The notes under the pieces are model-generated. The model did no database searches. It saw only the letters and a program-made list of their open reading frames with translations, and was not told where the DNA came from. A stretch of 64,000 nt of DNA, from contig MVQL01000211.1 of NCBI GenBank assembly GCA_002067205.1, positions 163,382-227,381 on the forward strand, written 5' to 3'. Below are positions 54,004 through 63,316 of the stretch, in pieces (the first letter of the stretch is position 1; each line of letters begins with the position of its first letter). This DNA is from Pelotomaculum sp. PtaB.Bin104 (GTDB taxonomy: Bacteria > Bacillota > Desulfotomaculia > Desulfotomaculales > Pelotomaculaceae). The position numbers and the translations under genes were made by a program.

Positions 54004-55392
54004 TTATTTGACGGGCATAATGTGAATAGCCTGCCCGCTGGCGGCTTGTGCTGTCTCCAGCACGGCTTCCGACAGGGTGGGGTGGATGTGCATGGTTTTT
54101 ACCATTTTCTTTGCCGTGAGGCCATGCCGCATGGCCAGCGCTATTTCAGCCACCAGGTCTCCGGCGTGGGGGCCGACAATGTGGCCACCGAGGATTTTCC
54201 CGGTCTTTTGGTGGACCACCAGCTTGACCAGGCCGTCTCTTTCACCCATGGCCTGGGCCATGCCCAAAGCCCGCAGCGGGAAGGTATAGCTAGCGGCGGG
54301 GAATAATTCCTTTGCTTTTTCCTCCGAAAGTCCAACCGCGCCGTATTCCGGGATGCTGAACACGCACCGCGGGATCACCCGGTAGTTCATTTGGCTTTCC
54401 AGGCCGGCGGCATTTTCCGCGGCCACAATTCCTTCGGCGAAGGCCACGTGGGCGAGAAGCCACCCGCCTGTAACGTCACCTGCTGCATAAATGCCCGGCA
54501 CGGCAGTTTCCATCCGCTCGTTGACAGCCAGCGGGCCCTTATCGCTGTCCAGTCCTAGTTCGGCCAGACCTGTTGACTCCAGGTTCGGCGCCCGCCCCGC
54601 TGCCACCAGCACTGCCTCGCCCGCGATCACGCGGTTGTCGGACAGGGTCAGCCTGACTTCAGGGCCCGGCTCCACTTCGGTTACCGTTACACCGGTAATG
54701 ATATTAACCTTTTGGCGCTTGAGCATTCTGGTCAGGAGGTCGGACATTTCGCGGTCCTCCCCGGGCAGGATGTGGTCAGCCATTTCCAGCAGGGTAACTG
54801 AGCTGCCCAATTCGGCCATAATCGAGGCCATTTCCACACCGACAGCGCCGGCCCCCACAATCATTAGCGACTTGGGTATCGAGCTGATATTTAGAATGTC
54901 ATTAGTGGTCAGTACCCCCTGCTTGCCCCCGGCGAAAGGGCCGGGCAGAAGCTGGCGGGAGCCGGTGGCTATGACCACTTTTTTGGTTTTCAGGAGGGCC
55001 GTGCCGCGTTCATTTTTTACCGCCAACTTGGCTGGAGAAATCACCCGGCCGTGTCCCTGGTACAGGATTACCCCGTTGCCGCGCAAGAGCTGCTGCACAC
55101 CGCTCCGCAAGAGTCCTACCACTTTATTTTTGCGGCTGATGATCGCCCCGAGATCAGGGCGGACGGAACCGATTTCCAGGCCATATTCCTTGGCCCGCCT
55201 GGCCTGGTGCAGCAGATCGGCCGAGGCCTTGATGGTCTTGGTGGGGATGCAGCCCCAGTTTAAGCAGGTTCCGCCCAGGTGAGCGGACTCAACTACTGCG
55301 GCCCGCAAGCCAAGCTGGGCGGCCCGGATCGCTCCCTGGTAGCCCGCCGGCCCGCCGCCCAAAAAGATTATGTCAAATGTTTCATTGGCCAT
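54004..55392 (-). CDS. lpdA: Dihydrolipoyl dehydrogenase
   Basis: The flavoprotein disulfide reductase has GGGPAGYQGAIRAAQLG, the redox disulfide GGTCLNWGCIPTK, the second nucleotide motif GAGAVGVEMASI and the C-terminal active-site HIHPTLSEA. It reoxidises dihydrolipoyl groups with NAD+. It lies between lipA and the gcvH-like gene, giving a complete lipoyl-carrier set. 462 residues is normal. Confidence 0.95.
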   Translation of the reverse strand: MANETFDIIFLGGGPAGYQGAIRAAQLGLRAAVVESAHLGGTCLNWGCIPTKTIKASADLLHQARRAKEYGLEIGSVRPDLGAIISRKNKVVGLLRSGVQQLLRGNGVILYQGHGRVISPAKLAVKNERGTALLKTKKVVIATGSRQLLPGPFAGGKQGVLTTNDILNISSIPKSLMIVGAGAVGVEMASIMAELGSSVTLLEMADHILPGEDREMSDLLTRMLKRQKVNIITGVTVTEVEPGPEVRLTLSDNRVIAGEAVLVAAGRAPNLESTGLAELGLDSDKGPLAVNERMETAVPGIYAAGDVTGGWLLAHVAFAEGIVAAENAAGLESQMNYRVIPRCVFSIPEYGAVGLSEEKAKELFPAASYTFPLRALGMAQAMGERDGLVKLVVHQKTGKILGGHIVGPHAGDLVAEIALAMRHGLTAKKMVKTMHIHPTLSEAVLETAQAASGQAIHIMPVK

Positions 55393-55492
55393 CGTTTTAA
55401 TAGCTCCTATTATTATATTATTACTATCTTACGCTCGATGGTAATATTGCTTCTCACAGACTTTTTGAAGCCGGGCAAGGCAGACGATCAAC

Positions 55493-55965
55493 TTATTTTT
55501 TTAATTCCTTCCTGATCTTTTCTTCCATCACCGGGAAGTACTCTTCTATATTCATCAGGGTGTTCTTCTCTATTTTCCAATTGGAGGGCGCAATTTTAAA
55601 CAGCCATTCCTCCCCGAAGGGATCGGAGTTGATGATCTCCGGGGTATCTTCCATGATGCTGTTTAATTCTGCAATTACCCCGCTTGCTGGTGAGATTATA
55701 GAGGTAATGGCCTTTGGCGCAACCTTGAACATTGTCGGGTACCGTTTCAAGAATGCCGGCCTTGCCGCCTTGCACAACTTCCGTTCCCACCTCCGGCAGC
55801 TCCAATTCATCCAGGAAACCGAGCGTTACTTGCAGGAAGTCGGTGATCACGACGCAGCCCGTCATCTTCTTCTTTAACCCAGCACTCATGCTGGTGGTAG
55901 AGGTACCCCGGCTTGGCTTTAAACTTATAGCCTTCATATGTTGTTTCCATCAAATCCTGGCTCAT
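55493..55965 (-). pseudogene. GcvH-like lipoyl-carrier gene with two apparent one-base insertions
   Basis: ATG 55965 with GGGGAGGA upstream encodes SQDLMETTYEGYKFKAKPGY and WVKEEDDG. The frame then breaks; the next frame continues CVVITDFLQVTLGFLDELEL and GKAGILETV, breaks again, and the third frame gives FKVAPKAITSIISPASG, with the presumed lipoyl lysine, then EDTPEIINSDPFGEEWLFKI to the stop. Dropping one G from a GGG run and one C from a CCC run restores a single 156-residue GcvH-like protein. So it is either a fresh pseudogene or a read error in homopolymers. Compared with standard GcvH, the lysine region is unusual and the C-terminal tail is longer. Confidence 0.8.
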
Positions 55966-56047
55966 ATTATCCTCCCCCTTGACTTTTCCTTATATTTATC
56001 TTTTTAAAATTCAGCGGCATAGAAGCTGGTTGTTTGAACAACCAGCC

Positions 56048-57112
56048 TTACCGTGCCCCCGGCAATTCATGGCTATAATATTTCTGTCTGAACTTAAGGG
56101 CAACATTAACCAGCCCGATCATTACCGGCACTTCGATCAGGGGGCCGATAACCGCGGCAAAGGCCTGGCCGGAATCAATGCCGAATACCGCCACGGCCAC
56201 CGCGATGGCCAGCTCAAAGTTATTGCTGGCGGCAGTGAAGGCAAGGGTCGTGGACTGGCCGTAATTGACCCTGAAGGATTTACTGAGGAAAAAGGACAGG
56301 AAGAACATGATCGTAAAGTAAACCAAAAGCGGGATAGCGATCCTGACCACGTCCAACGGCAGGGTAATGATATAGTTGCCTTTCAAAGAGAACATGACGA
56401 TAATCGTAAATAAGAGCGCAATCAGAGCCAGGGGGCTGATCTTGGGGATGAATTTTTTCTCATACCACTCTTTGCCCTTGGCCGGCATCAGGGTAAACCT
56501 GGTAATCACACCGGCGACGAAGGGAATGCCGAGGTAAATTGCCACGCTTTTAGCCACTTCCGCCATGGAAATATGGACGACCATGGACTGGAGCCCCAGC
56601 CACTGGGGCAGGAGGGTAACAAAAAAATAGGCGTAAACGGAAAAGAAAAGCACCTGGAAAATTGAGTTTAAGGCCACTAGCGCCGCCGCGTACTCCGAGT
56701 CCCCCTTAGCCAGGGAGTTCCAGACGATGACCATGGCAATGCACCGGGCCAGGCCGATAATAATGATACCCGCCATATATTCGGGATAGTTTTGCAAGAA
56801 GATGATTGCTAAAAAGAACATCAAGACCGGCCCGATAATCCAGTTCTGAGCCAGGGAGAGAGCCAGGACCCTGACGTTTCTGAAGACCTTGCCGATTTCC
56901 TCGTACTTGACCTTCGCCAGGGGTGGGTACATCATCACAATCAGCCCGATGGCAATGGGGATGGAAGTGGTGCCCACCTGGAATTTTTTCAACAGGGTCG
57001 CTACTTCCGGAATAACATAGCCCAGCCCGACGCCAAAAAACATGGCCAGAAAAATCCACACTGTTAAATAACGGTCGAGCAAAGAAAGCTTTGCCGAGGC
57101 TTTTTCCGACAT
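56048..57112 (-). CDS. acr3: ACR3-family arsenite efflux transporter
   Basis: Ten membrane helices, with the essential Cys in [29 protein letters not shown] and [12 protein letters not shown] as in ACR3. It exports As(III) across the cytoplasmic membrane. It follows arsR by eight bases, forming the standard resistance pair. 354 residues is normal. Confidence 0.95.
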   Translation of the reverse strand: MSEKASAKLSLLDRYLTVWIFLAMFFGVGLGYVIPEVATLLKKFQVGTTSIPIAIGLIVMMYPPLAKVKYEEIGKVFRNVRVLALSLAQNWIIGPVLMFFLAIIFLQNYPEYMAGIIIIGLARCIAMVIVWNSLAKGDSEYAAALVALNSIFQVLFFSVYAYFFVTLLPQWLGLQSMVVHISMAEVAKSVAIYLGIPFVAGVITRFTLMPAKGKEWYEKKFIPKISPLALIALLFTIIVMFSLKGNYIITLPLDVVRIAIPLLVYFTIMFFLSFFLSKSFRVNYGQSTTLAFTAASNNFELAIAVAVAVFGIDSGQAFAAVIGPLIEVPVMIGLVNVALKFRQKYYSHELPGAR

Positions 57113-57120
57113 ACTCCCAA

Positions 57121-57519
57121 TTACCTCCTTTTTCTCTTAATGCGGATTTTTTCTTCACAAATTTCCTTTTCGCAAATTTCCGGATCAAAACCCATTTCTG
57201 TACAGAGATTGGGATTTTGCCTAAGCGGCGAAGGTTTTGGCCGGGAGCAGGAAAAGCATGATAGCTCTTCAAGAAAACAACTCAACTGCTCCAAAAAATC
57301 CTTGCAGCCATCTTTTTTTAAGGTGTAAAATACAATTTTTCCCTCCTTTTCGCTGCTTATTAGGCCGGCCTGCTTCAAAATTTTTAAATGGTGCGCGATG
57401 GCCGGCTGCGACAGGCCGATGGCCTGGATTATCTCACAGGCACCCATTTCCCGGTGCGCCAGCAGCCTTAATATATTTTGCCGGTGTGAGTCGCCCAGCG
57501 CTTTAAGAATGTAGATCAT
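57121..57519 (-). CDS. arsR: ArsR/SmtB-family repressor with Cys-rich C-terminus
   Basis: The winged helix is clear ([17 protein letters not shown], then [20 protein letters not shown]). The usual ELCVCDLC arsenite site is absent; only Cys28 (GACEII) lies there. Instead there is a 60-residue tail with seven cysteines (72, 81, 88, 91, 106, 116, 121), suggesting a different As(III) site. It probably represses itself and acr3 through the inverted repeat at 57535-57559. Confidence 0.9.
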   Translation of the reverse strand: MIYILKALGDSHRQNILRLLAHREMGACEIIQAIGLSQPAIAHHLKILKQAGLISSEKEGKIVFYTLKKDGCKDFLEQLSCFLEELSCFSCSRPKPSPLRQNPNLCTEMGFDPEICEKEICEEKIRIKRKRR

Positions 57520-57534
57520 AGCCTCACCTCATCC

Positions 57535-57559
57535 GTTTAACTTATTTAAATAGTTAAAT
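57535..57559 (-). promoter_or_regulatory. Probable ArsR operator
   Basis: TTTAACT and AGTTAAA half-sites (57536-57542, 57552-57558) around an AT core, 16 bases upstream of the arsR start. ArsR proteins bind such AT-rich inverted repeats. Confidence 0.55.
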
Positions 57560-57896
57560 GTTTATGTGTACATTGTAACACCGTTTTTTTTTCGATCAAG
57601 TTAAATTTGTGGAGCACTGATCCCGCTGCGGGTCTTCTGCGATGCGCAGGAAGCCGAAGTGAAGGGGAGTAAGGTGCGGCCAACTTAAAAACAGCGTATA
57701 TAAAGAGCCGGGGATTGAATATGCAGCCCCGGCTCTGGTGTACCTGCTGTTTAGTTTGTTATTGCGGTTGGTTTCCAGATAGTCCGGAGGCTTTTGATTA
57801 TCTAAAATGCTCCGGCTTGACCATGCTATATGTCAAAGGGCTATTTATTCGAATAGTATATTTCAAAGGCAAAGGTTGATAAAAAGAGGTAACTTC
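57560..57896. other. 337-base region between arsR and the glycosyltransferase remnant
   Basis: Contains a strong ten-base hairpin AGAGCCGGGG/CCCCGGCTCT at 57704-57736 which on the minus strand is followed by TTTATATA, possibly a terminator. Nothing else recognised. Confidence 0.4.
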
Positions 57897-58401
57897 ATGC
57901 TGGAACCAGATGGCCCCGTCAAAATTTCTCTAATTATTATCTCGAAGAACGAGCGCCAATACCTGAGGCATACGGTAGACCACTTAAGGCTTCCCAAGAC
58001 CATCCCCTGTGAAGTAATCGTGGTTGATGACGGTTCCCAGGATAATTCCACCCGTTTTTTAGAAACCGGCGATTACAAAAAAATAAGGACCATTCGCACC
58101 AGCGGCATCGGTCCTAATGGAGCAAGAGTCCTGGGGGTTGAAGCCAGCAAAGGTGAAATACTGCTTTTCCTGGATGCCCATGTGATCCCCGAAAAAAACC
58201 TATAACTTCCTGCGCCTGGCCTTTAAGAATTTTAATGAAAAGAGAATTACCCGCGTGATTAACGCAGTTAAGGATGTGCCTGACTTTGGAAGAGCTTTAA
58301 TCGCCCTTTTCAACAGCGATGCCTGGGCCCAGAGGCTGGCCTTGCGCTCGAAGCGCAAACATGATGACGACTGGTTTTTTGACAGGTTTTCGCTTGACTG
58401 A
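57897..58401 (+). pseudogene. Internally deleted family 2 glycosyltransferase gene
   Basis: The first 102 residues have the GT2 start (KISLIIISKNERQYLRHTVD, EVIVVDDGSQDNSTRF) up to LLFLDAHVIPE, then a stop. In the next frame, from about 58201, the sequence resumes as NFLRLAFKNFNEKRITRVIN and ends DDDWFFDRFSLD, which reads as the C-terminus of the same kind of enzyme. The roughly 100-200 residues between, with the acceptor site, are missing. Confidence 0.75.
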
Positions 58402-58439
58402 TCATTCCGCTAAGCCGCTGGTGCGGGGCTCCTGTTCCG

Positions 58440-58694
58440 TTAGGCTGAAGTGTCAGACTCCGAGATAGTCCTCAGGATCGGTTCTACACCGGCCGTGTCC
58501 ACACGCAAAGTTCTGCAACGTTCAGCCAGATAGGCCATATCGGAGAACTCATCCCCCACTTCAATCTCTGCGACCTTCTGTCCATCCATCGGTACGGGAC
58601 GCGGGTAGCGAGCAAAGTTTTGCCGCTTGGGCGATTCCGAAGGCGCCGCGGCAAGAATCTGCCCCTTGGCGCCGTACAAGATAGCGAGTTTCAT
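58440..58694 (-). CDS. Uncharacterised 84-residue protein
   Basis: I do not recognise this family. The sequence starts MKLAILYGAKGQILAAA, with a Pro-rich middle and an acidic C-terminus; no signal peptide or motif. It is 13 bases downstream of another small unknown gene on the same strand, with a good GGAGGGTAC upstream. Confidence 0.55.
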   Translation of the reverse strand: MKLAILYGAKGQILAAAPSESPKRQNFARYPRPVPMDGQKVAEIEVGDEFSDMAYLAERCRTLRVDTAGVEPILRTISESDTSA

Positions 58695-58707
58695 AGCTGT
58701 ACCCTCC

Positions 58708-58953
58708 TTACGGTAGTCTAATCGCGGTGAATCGGAGAAGTCCGGGATCCGAATCCAACTTGCGAACCATAAAGTGCGTTATCTGAGTCAGGTTATTGTC
58801 AGAGGTAACCCAAGTCCTAATGGTTTCGCAGGCATCATTGGCTTGGTACGGCCGCACACTGAAACCCCAGTAATTGTCTCTATCGCCATAGTCCCATTCC
58901 CAATGGGTATCGCCAGATGCTTGAAGAACCGGTTCTGATTGAATGAACGCCAT
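58708..58953 (-). CDS. Uncharacterised 81-residue protein
   Basis: Not recognised. It is rich in aromatic and acidic residues (THWEWDYGDRDNYWGF), with strand-like patterns. SD AAGGGTGATG precedes the ATG. It probably forms an operon with the 84-residue gene downstream. Confidence 0.55.
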   Translation of the reverse strand: MAFIQSEPVLQASGDTHWEWDYGDRDNYWGFSVRPYQANDACETIRTWVTSDNNLTQITHFMVRKLDSDPGLLRFTAIRLP

Positions 58954-59093
58954 TGTCTATCATCACCCTTAGTTTTATGTTAAATTTATATATACTTTCT
59001 CCTTTGATAAAATGTATTATACAAGATGCCAGGAACTGGACTCCAAAGCCGCCGCGAACATGGTAATAAAAGACGGCAATGAAACAAGGTAAT

Positions 59094-59120
59094 AAAAAAA
59101 TAGGCTGTATTTAGCCTATT
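59094..59120 (-). terminator. Terminator of the SLH gene
   Basis: On the minus strand, AATAGGCT/AGCCTATT with a six-base loop runs into TTTTTTATT. Confidence 0.8.
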
Positions 59121-59187
59121 TTCTTATAAAAATTAAATTGTTTACTTATGACTGAACAAGTACCTTTGGGAAGGGCGTAAAAAAATA

Positions 59188-59844
59188 TTATTCTTTTTCT
59201 GGTTGGGCAATGGCTATAGTGGATAAAGTTTTGTTCAGTATAGCGGCAAGCTCGGCCCGGGTTATTTTTTCGCCGGGTTTAAATTCGTTGCCGGGGTAGT
59301 TCATGATCTGAGTGTTATAAATAAATGCTATATCGGACTGTTGTTTATCTGATAAATGGGCTATGTCGGAGTATCCCGGCCAGATCAATGTGGTAATCAC
59401 CTGAAGGTTTTTGGCCTTGAAAGAGTCGGCGATGGCGCTGGCTACTTCCGCGCGGGTGACAGCTTGATGAGGCTTAAACATTCTGTCCGGGAAATCAAAA
59501 ATATTGTTGTAAGCCATAGTCATTGATGCGTCGCCGTACCAAATATCATTTGCAACATCGTCATACAAGTCGGAGGGAAGAGGCTCTTTGATAAAGTGAA
59601 TATGATCATAATTCAAATCAAAAGTCCTTACCAGACACACGGCCAGCTGTGCCTTGTCAACATACTCACCGGGGCTGAAAATGTTAGCAGCCGTGCCGAT
59701 CATTATGCCTTTGCCATAAACTGCCTCAATATCGGAAAGGGCCTGATTGGCCTGGACGTCAATAAAGGGTGTCTGGGCAAAACAGATACTTGATGCAAAC
59801 AAAATTGATGCAATCAGGACAAGCAAAAAGATTAGTTTTTTCAT
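59188..59844 (-). CDS. Secreted SLH-domain protein
   Basis: Starting at 59844 (GAAGGGAAG upstream) gives a clear signal peptide (MKKLIFLLVLIASILFASSI). The 218 residues contain three SLH repeats, the last ending FKPGEKITRAELAAILNKTL. A longer frame to 59994 places 50 non-signal residues ahead of the signal peptide and is rejected. Third SLH protein in the window; it carries no other domain. Confidence 0.83.
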   Translation of the reverse strand: MKKLIFLLVLIASILFASSICFAQTPFIDVQANQALSDIEAVYGKGIMIGTAANIFSPGEYVDKAQLAVCLVRTFDLNYDHIHFIKEPLPSDLYDDVANDIWYGDASMTMAYNNIFDFPDRMFKPHQAVTRAEVASAIADSFKAKNLQVITTLIWPGYSDIAHLSDKQQSDIAFIYNTQIMNYPGNEFKPGEKITRAELAAILNKTLSTIAIAQPEKE

Positions 59845-60130
59845 TATATCGCTTCCCTTCAAAGTGTTTATATATGTTAGACGATCAGATATGCATAATA
59901 GGTTCAATTTGTAAAATTTTGTTTGGATCTCCAGCTGTTTTTCGAGAGCGACGATCTGACCAGCCGAGCTGTAATCATGAAATTTCCAACACATTCATAC
60001 ATAACCTACCGCTTTTATGTAGTATATTGTAAAATAGATGCAACCAGTTATCCAGCCTTGCTCGTGGGTTCTCGCACTAGCCATATTGAAAACGAGATGA
60101 TTAAGCAAAAAGGAACGAAGGAGGCAGGTT

Positions 60131-60493
60131 ATGAACTTTATCGGCAATATCATCTGGCTGTTGTTCGGCGGTATCATTGGGGCGATTTTATGGGCTGTGG
60201 CCGGATTGATTTTGTGTATAACAGTTGTTGGCATACCCTTTGGCGTGCAGTGTTTTAAGATAGCGGGCTTTGTATTGTGGCCCTTTGGTAAAGAAATTAA
60301 GCTGGGTCATTTTGGGGCGGGAGGATTGCTGTTTAATATTATCTGGCTGATTGTCTTTGGTTGGGAGTTTTTTTTAGCTCATCTTGTAACCGGGGCAGTT
60401 TTTTGTATAACAATTATCGGCATCCCCTTTGGGCTGCAGCATTTTAAACTGGCTAAGCTTGGGCTTATCCCTTTTGGCGCGAGAATACACTAA
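60131..60493 (+). CDS. YccF-family membrane protein
   Basis: The two-fold repeated YccF motif is visible: ITVVGIPFGVQCFKIAGFVLWPFG in the first half (given here in part: VVGIPFGVQCFKIA) and IIGIPFGLQHFKLAKLGLIPFG in the second (IGIPFGLQHFKLA). Four membrane helices in 120 residues. Function unknown. GAAGGAGG lies eight bases upstream. Confidence 0.9.
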   Translation: MNFIGNIIWLLFGGIIGAILWAVAGLILCITVVGIPFGVQCFKIAGFVLWPFGKEIKLGHFGAGGLLFNIIWLIVFGWEFFLAHLVTGAVFCITIIGIPFGLQHFKLAKLGLIPFGARIH

Positions 60494-60607
60494 ACATTAT
60501 AACTGCACGGGGAAGCAATAGATCAATTCTAATAATACCCGTCCGGCAAAAGTATCACAGTTTCCAACCGGCACAGCTCAATTGTATGAAAAAGGGGTGG
60601 TCCTCCG

Positions 60608-61516
60608 GTGGCTTTTCTGCTCGACAACCTTAAGGAAGGCGGAACAATAGCCGGTGTCCTGGCGGCTAAAAATATAAAAATTTTAAAAACGAGGAATGAT
60701 TCTCCCTATTTGGACCTGCTCCTGACCGACGGGAAAACAATTGTCGCGGGAAAGTTCTGGGATTATCAAGGTGACCGGCCAAAAGGAAATATCCTATATG
60801 TGGCTGCAACAATTGGCAGCTACAATGGCCAATTCCAGTTAAAAATTAATTACCTGCGCCCGGCTAAGCCGGAGGAATACAATCCCCGCGATTTCCTGCC
60901 GGCTGCACCTGTACCGGTAGCTGATTTGTGGGTAAGGTGGGATGCTTTGGTTAATCAAATAGCATCCCCTGACCTTAAAGCGCTGCTGGAGTATGCCAAA
61001 ACAAAGTACCGGAACAGTTTTGAAAACGCCCCGGGAGCGGTATTTCACCATCACGCATACCTGGGCGGATGCCTGCTGCACAGTATCCGGGTTGCTGAAA
61101 TGGCGGCCGTCATCTGCGATCTTGAATTGGACCCGGATCTGATAATCGCCGGCGGATTGCTCCATGATATTGGCAAGCTGGTTAGTTATAATTGGTCTGA
61201 AGGAGTGTTTTCCTATACAGACGAAGGCCAGTTCCTGGAGCACACGACCCTGGGTATCTTAACAGTGCGTGAGTTACTCAAGGAGGTCCACCTGGACCGG
61301 CTGACAACCTTAAAACTTTTGCATATCATTGCCTCCCACCACGGCCGGGAGGAGTGGGGCGCACCGGTAAAACCAAAGCTGCCCGAAGCATTGGTCATCC
61401 ACCAGTGCGACATGATCGATTCCCAGGTGGACAAGCTGAGGGGAGTGCAGAATAACAGCCAGGGCAGTAATTGGGAGTATGTTCAGGGAATGGGGTTTGT
61501 GTATACGGGTGATTGA
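60608..61516 (+). CDS. OB-fold plus HD-domain phosphohydrolase (YhaM-like 3'-5' exoribonuclease)
   Basis: An N-terminal OB-fold (about 15-95) and a C-terminal HD domain (HHHAYLGGCLLHSIRVAEMA, then GGLLHDIGKL, then HIIASHHG) match the YhaM exoribonuclease family in order and size (302 residues). YhaM relatives degrade RNA 3' to 5' with metal ions. GTG start behind AAAGGGGTGG. Likely monocistronic. Confidence 0.85.
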   Translation: MAFLLDNLKEGGTIAGVLAAKNIKILKTRNDSPYLDLLLTDGKTIVAGKFWDYQGDRPKGNILYVAATIGSYNGQFQLKINYLRPAKPEEYNPRDFLPAAPVPVADLWVRWDALVNQIASPDLKALLEYAKTKYRNSFENAPGAVFHHHAYLGGCLLHSIRVAEMAAVICDLELDPDLIIAGGLLHDIGKLVSYNWSEGVFSYTDEGQFLEHTTLGILTVRELLKEVHLDRLTTLKLLHIIASHHGREEWGAPVKPKLPEALVIHQCDMIDSQVDKLRGVQNNSQGSNWEYVQGMGFVYTGD

Positions 61517-61635
61517 CGGGGCAAGACTGGTCACTGACCTATCCTGGCGGGTTATTTTTTGTTTCAGTGACACTTTCTGGGGAGCAGAAGCTAGCGCTAT
61601 TGTTTACAGTATAGTCGAGACAGGTTTCACAAAAC

Positions 61636-62274
61636 TTATTCTTTGTCTTCATCATCTAAATTGCCGGAAGGTTTCAGTGCAGGTTGTGCTATAAGGTTTG
61701 ATAGGGAAGCCTTAGAAGCCATATTTCCTCTCTTTGCTTCCATACCCAAAAGGGTTACCAAAATGCCACGTGCAATTATCCCTTCTAACAATAATAATGT
61801 GAAGTCAACATACTTTGCCCATGGAGTTAGATAGGTAAAAACCCCCAAATTAGTCAACGCATAATTATAGAATCCAAAAATAAAAAGCACAGCCCATACT
61901 GTAATCCATAGTAAGTATGTTTTCCAGGAGAAAGTATATTGGTAAACAAGCATAGCATATAAAGGTATCAGGGTGAGGTGACTTGCAAAATAGTTGGGCA
62001 TAATCGGAAGTATGTTTATTAGGTATACCCACAAACCGAAATAGGAACCAATTGAATCATAAACAATAAGCGCAACAGCCACCAGTGAACCATAGAGTAG
62101 TATCTCTGTAATTCGTTTCTTATCCATAAGAAAGAAGACTAAAGCGTAAGAAAACAAGATTAAGAATACCAATCCAAACCAAATAGGTGATAAAAATTGT
62201 TCGTTAAGCCACTGAGTGGTGACTAGGGCTTTCAGGTAATCCGATGTTTGCATAATTTCGTTGTTTGTAACCAC
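61636..62274 (-). CDS. CBO0543-family multi-pass membrane protein
   Basis: Six to seven predicted helices in 212 residues and the family-like pattern YDSIGSYFGLWVY, LPNYF-type segment (MPNYFASHLTLIPLYAMLVY) and FTYLTPWAKYVDF. Members are frequent in spore formers with unknown role. Upstream space 62275-62623 is AT-rich and holds the promoter region. Confidence 0.75.
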   Translation of the reverse strand: MVTNNEIMQTSDYLKALVTTQWLNEQFLSPIWFGLVFLILFSYALVFFLMDKKRITEILLYGSLVAVALIVYDSIGSYFGLWVYLINILPIMPNYFASHLTLIPLYAMLVYQYTFSWKTYLLWITVWAVLFIFGFYNYALTNLGVFTYLTPWAKYVDFTLLLLEGIIARGILVTLLGMEAKRGNMASKASLSNLIAQPALKPSGNLDDEDKE

Positions 62275-62623
62275 TTAAACTAAACCTCCATACTTAAAGT
62301 ATAAAAACTAAATTACCCAATTAATAAAACTTATTCTAAGTCAAGTAGAATTATAAAATTCAAATTGTAAATATACATACTTCCACCATATGGCAAATTT
62401 TGTTTCCCTTATAACTCTATTATTCTGCTGCTGCCTGTATTTAATGCGTGCTTTTTTATTTTACGGGAAGGTTGTAAAATAAGTATATCTGCCATGGTAC
62501 CACTTGGTACGATAGGCACTCCCAAGGAAACATGAGCCCTGTTCCTTTTTGGCATGGATCCGTACGTTCAAGTATATAGTGAACCAATTGGTATAAAAAA
62601 CACTGTCACGGAGGTGATTTGCG
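62275..62623. other. 349-base divergent promoter region
   Basis: AT-rich; contains GTACCACTTGGTAC (62497-62510), an imperfect palindrome that could be an operator for the GTPase/ABC operon. No further element was recognised. Confidence 0.35.
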
Positions 62624-63316
62624 GTGAAGCTCGTCTCTGTCGCCGGCCCCCCCTCTTCAGGAAAGACCTCGGTCATATTGAAGCTCATTGACAGTCTCAA
62701 TATAGACAAAAGCAGCATCGGCGTGGTTAAATTTGACTGCCTCACTTCCTTCGATAAACAGAGCTACCAGGAGGCGGGCATCCCGGCCCAGGTGGGTTTT
62801 TCCGGGAAAATATGCCCCGACCACTACTATGTCAGCAATATTGAGGACGCCGTCCAGTGGGGCATCAGGTCGGGCTTTGAGCTCTTGATCACCGAGAGCG
62901 CCGGCCTGTGCAACCGCTGTTCTCCCTACATCAACGGGGTCTCCTCCGTCTGTGTCATCGACAACCTGTCAGGCATCAACACCCCCCGCAAAATCGGCCC
63001 CATGCTGAGGTTTGCGGATATTGTGGTGATCACCAAGGGTGACATTGTCTCCCAGGCGGAAAGGGAGGTATTCGCCTTCAACGTCAAACAGGTGAACTCT
63101 TCGGGGAAGGTCATTTTTGTCAACGGCATCACCGGGCAAGGCACCTTTTTGCTGGTGAAATACTTGGAGCAGGCCCGCGAAATCAGCACGCTGAAGGACC
63201 TGAAGCTGAGGTTTACCACCCCGGCCGCGGTTTGCTCCTATTGCACCGGGGAAACCAGGATCGGCGAGAAATACCAGATGGGCATGCTAAAAAAACTGGA
63301 GTTTAAGAGCCTATGA
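62624..63316 (+). CDS. HypB/CobW-like GTPase
   Basis: P-loop GPPSSGKTSV at residues 8-17 and a G4-type ITKGD are as in SIMIBI GTPases such as HypB, UreG and CobW. Cysteine pairs CNRC (about residue 100) and CSYC near the C-terminus could bind metal or iron-sulfur. It has GGAGGTGA upstream of a GTG and overlaps the next gene (ABC ATPase) by four bases. It may insert a metal or cofactor into a partner encoded outside the window. Confidence 0.75.
   Translation: MKLVSVAGPPSSGKTSVILKLIDSLNIDKSSIGVVKFDCLTSFDKQSYQEAGIPAQVGFSGKICPDHYYVSNIEDAVQWGIRSGFELLITESAGLCNRCSPYINGVSSVCVIDNLSGINTPRKIGPMLRFADIVVITKGDIVSQAEREVFAFNVKQVNSSGKVIFVNGITGQGTFLLVKYLEQAREISTLKDLKLRFTTPAAVCSYCTGETRIGEKYQMGMLKKLEFKSL

Noticed and set aside
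59845..59994. 50-residue N-terminal extension of the SLH protein
   Set aside because: It would bury a clear signal peptide inside the protein.
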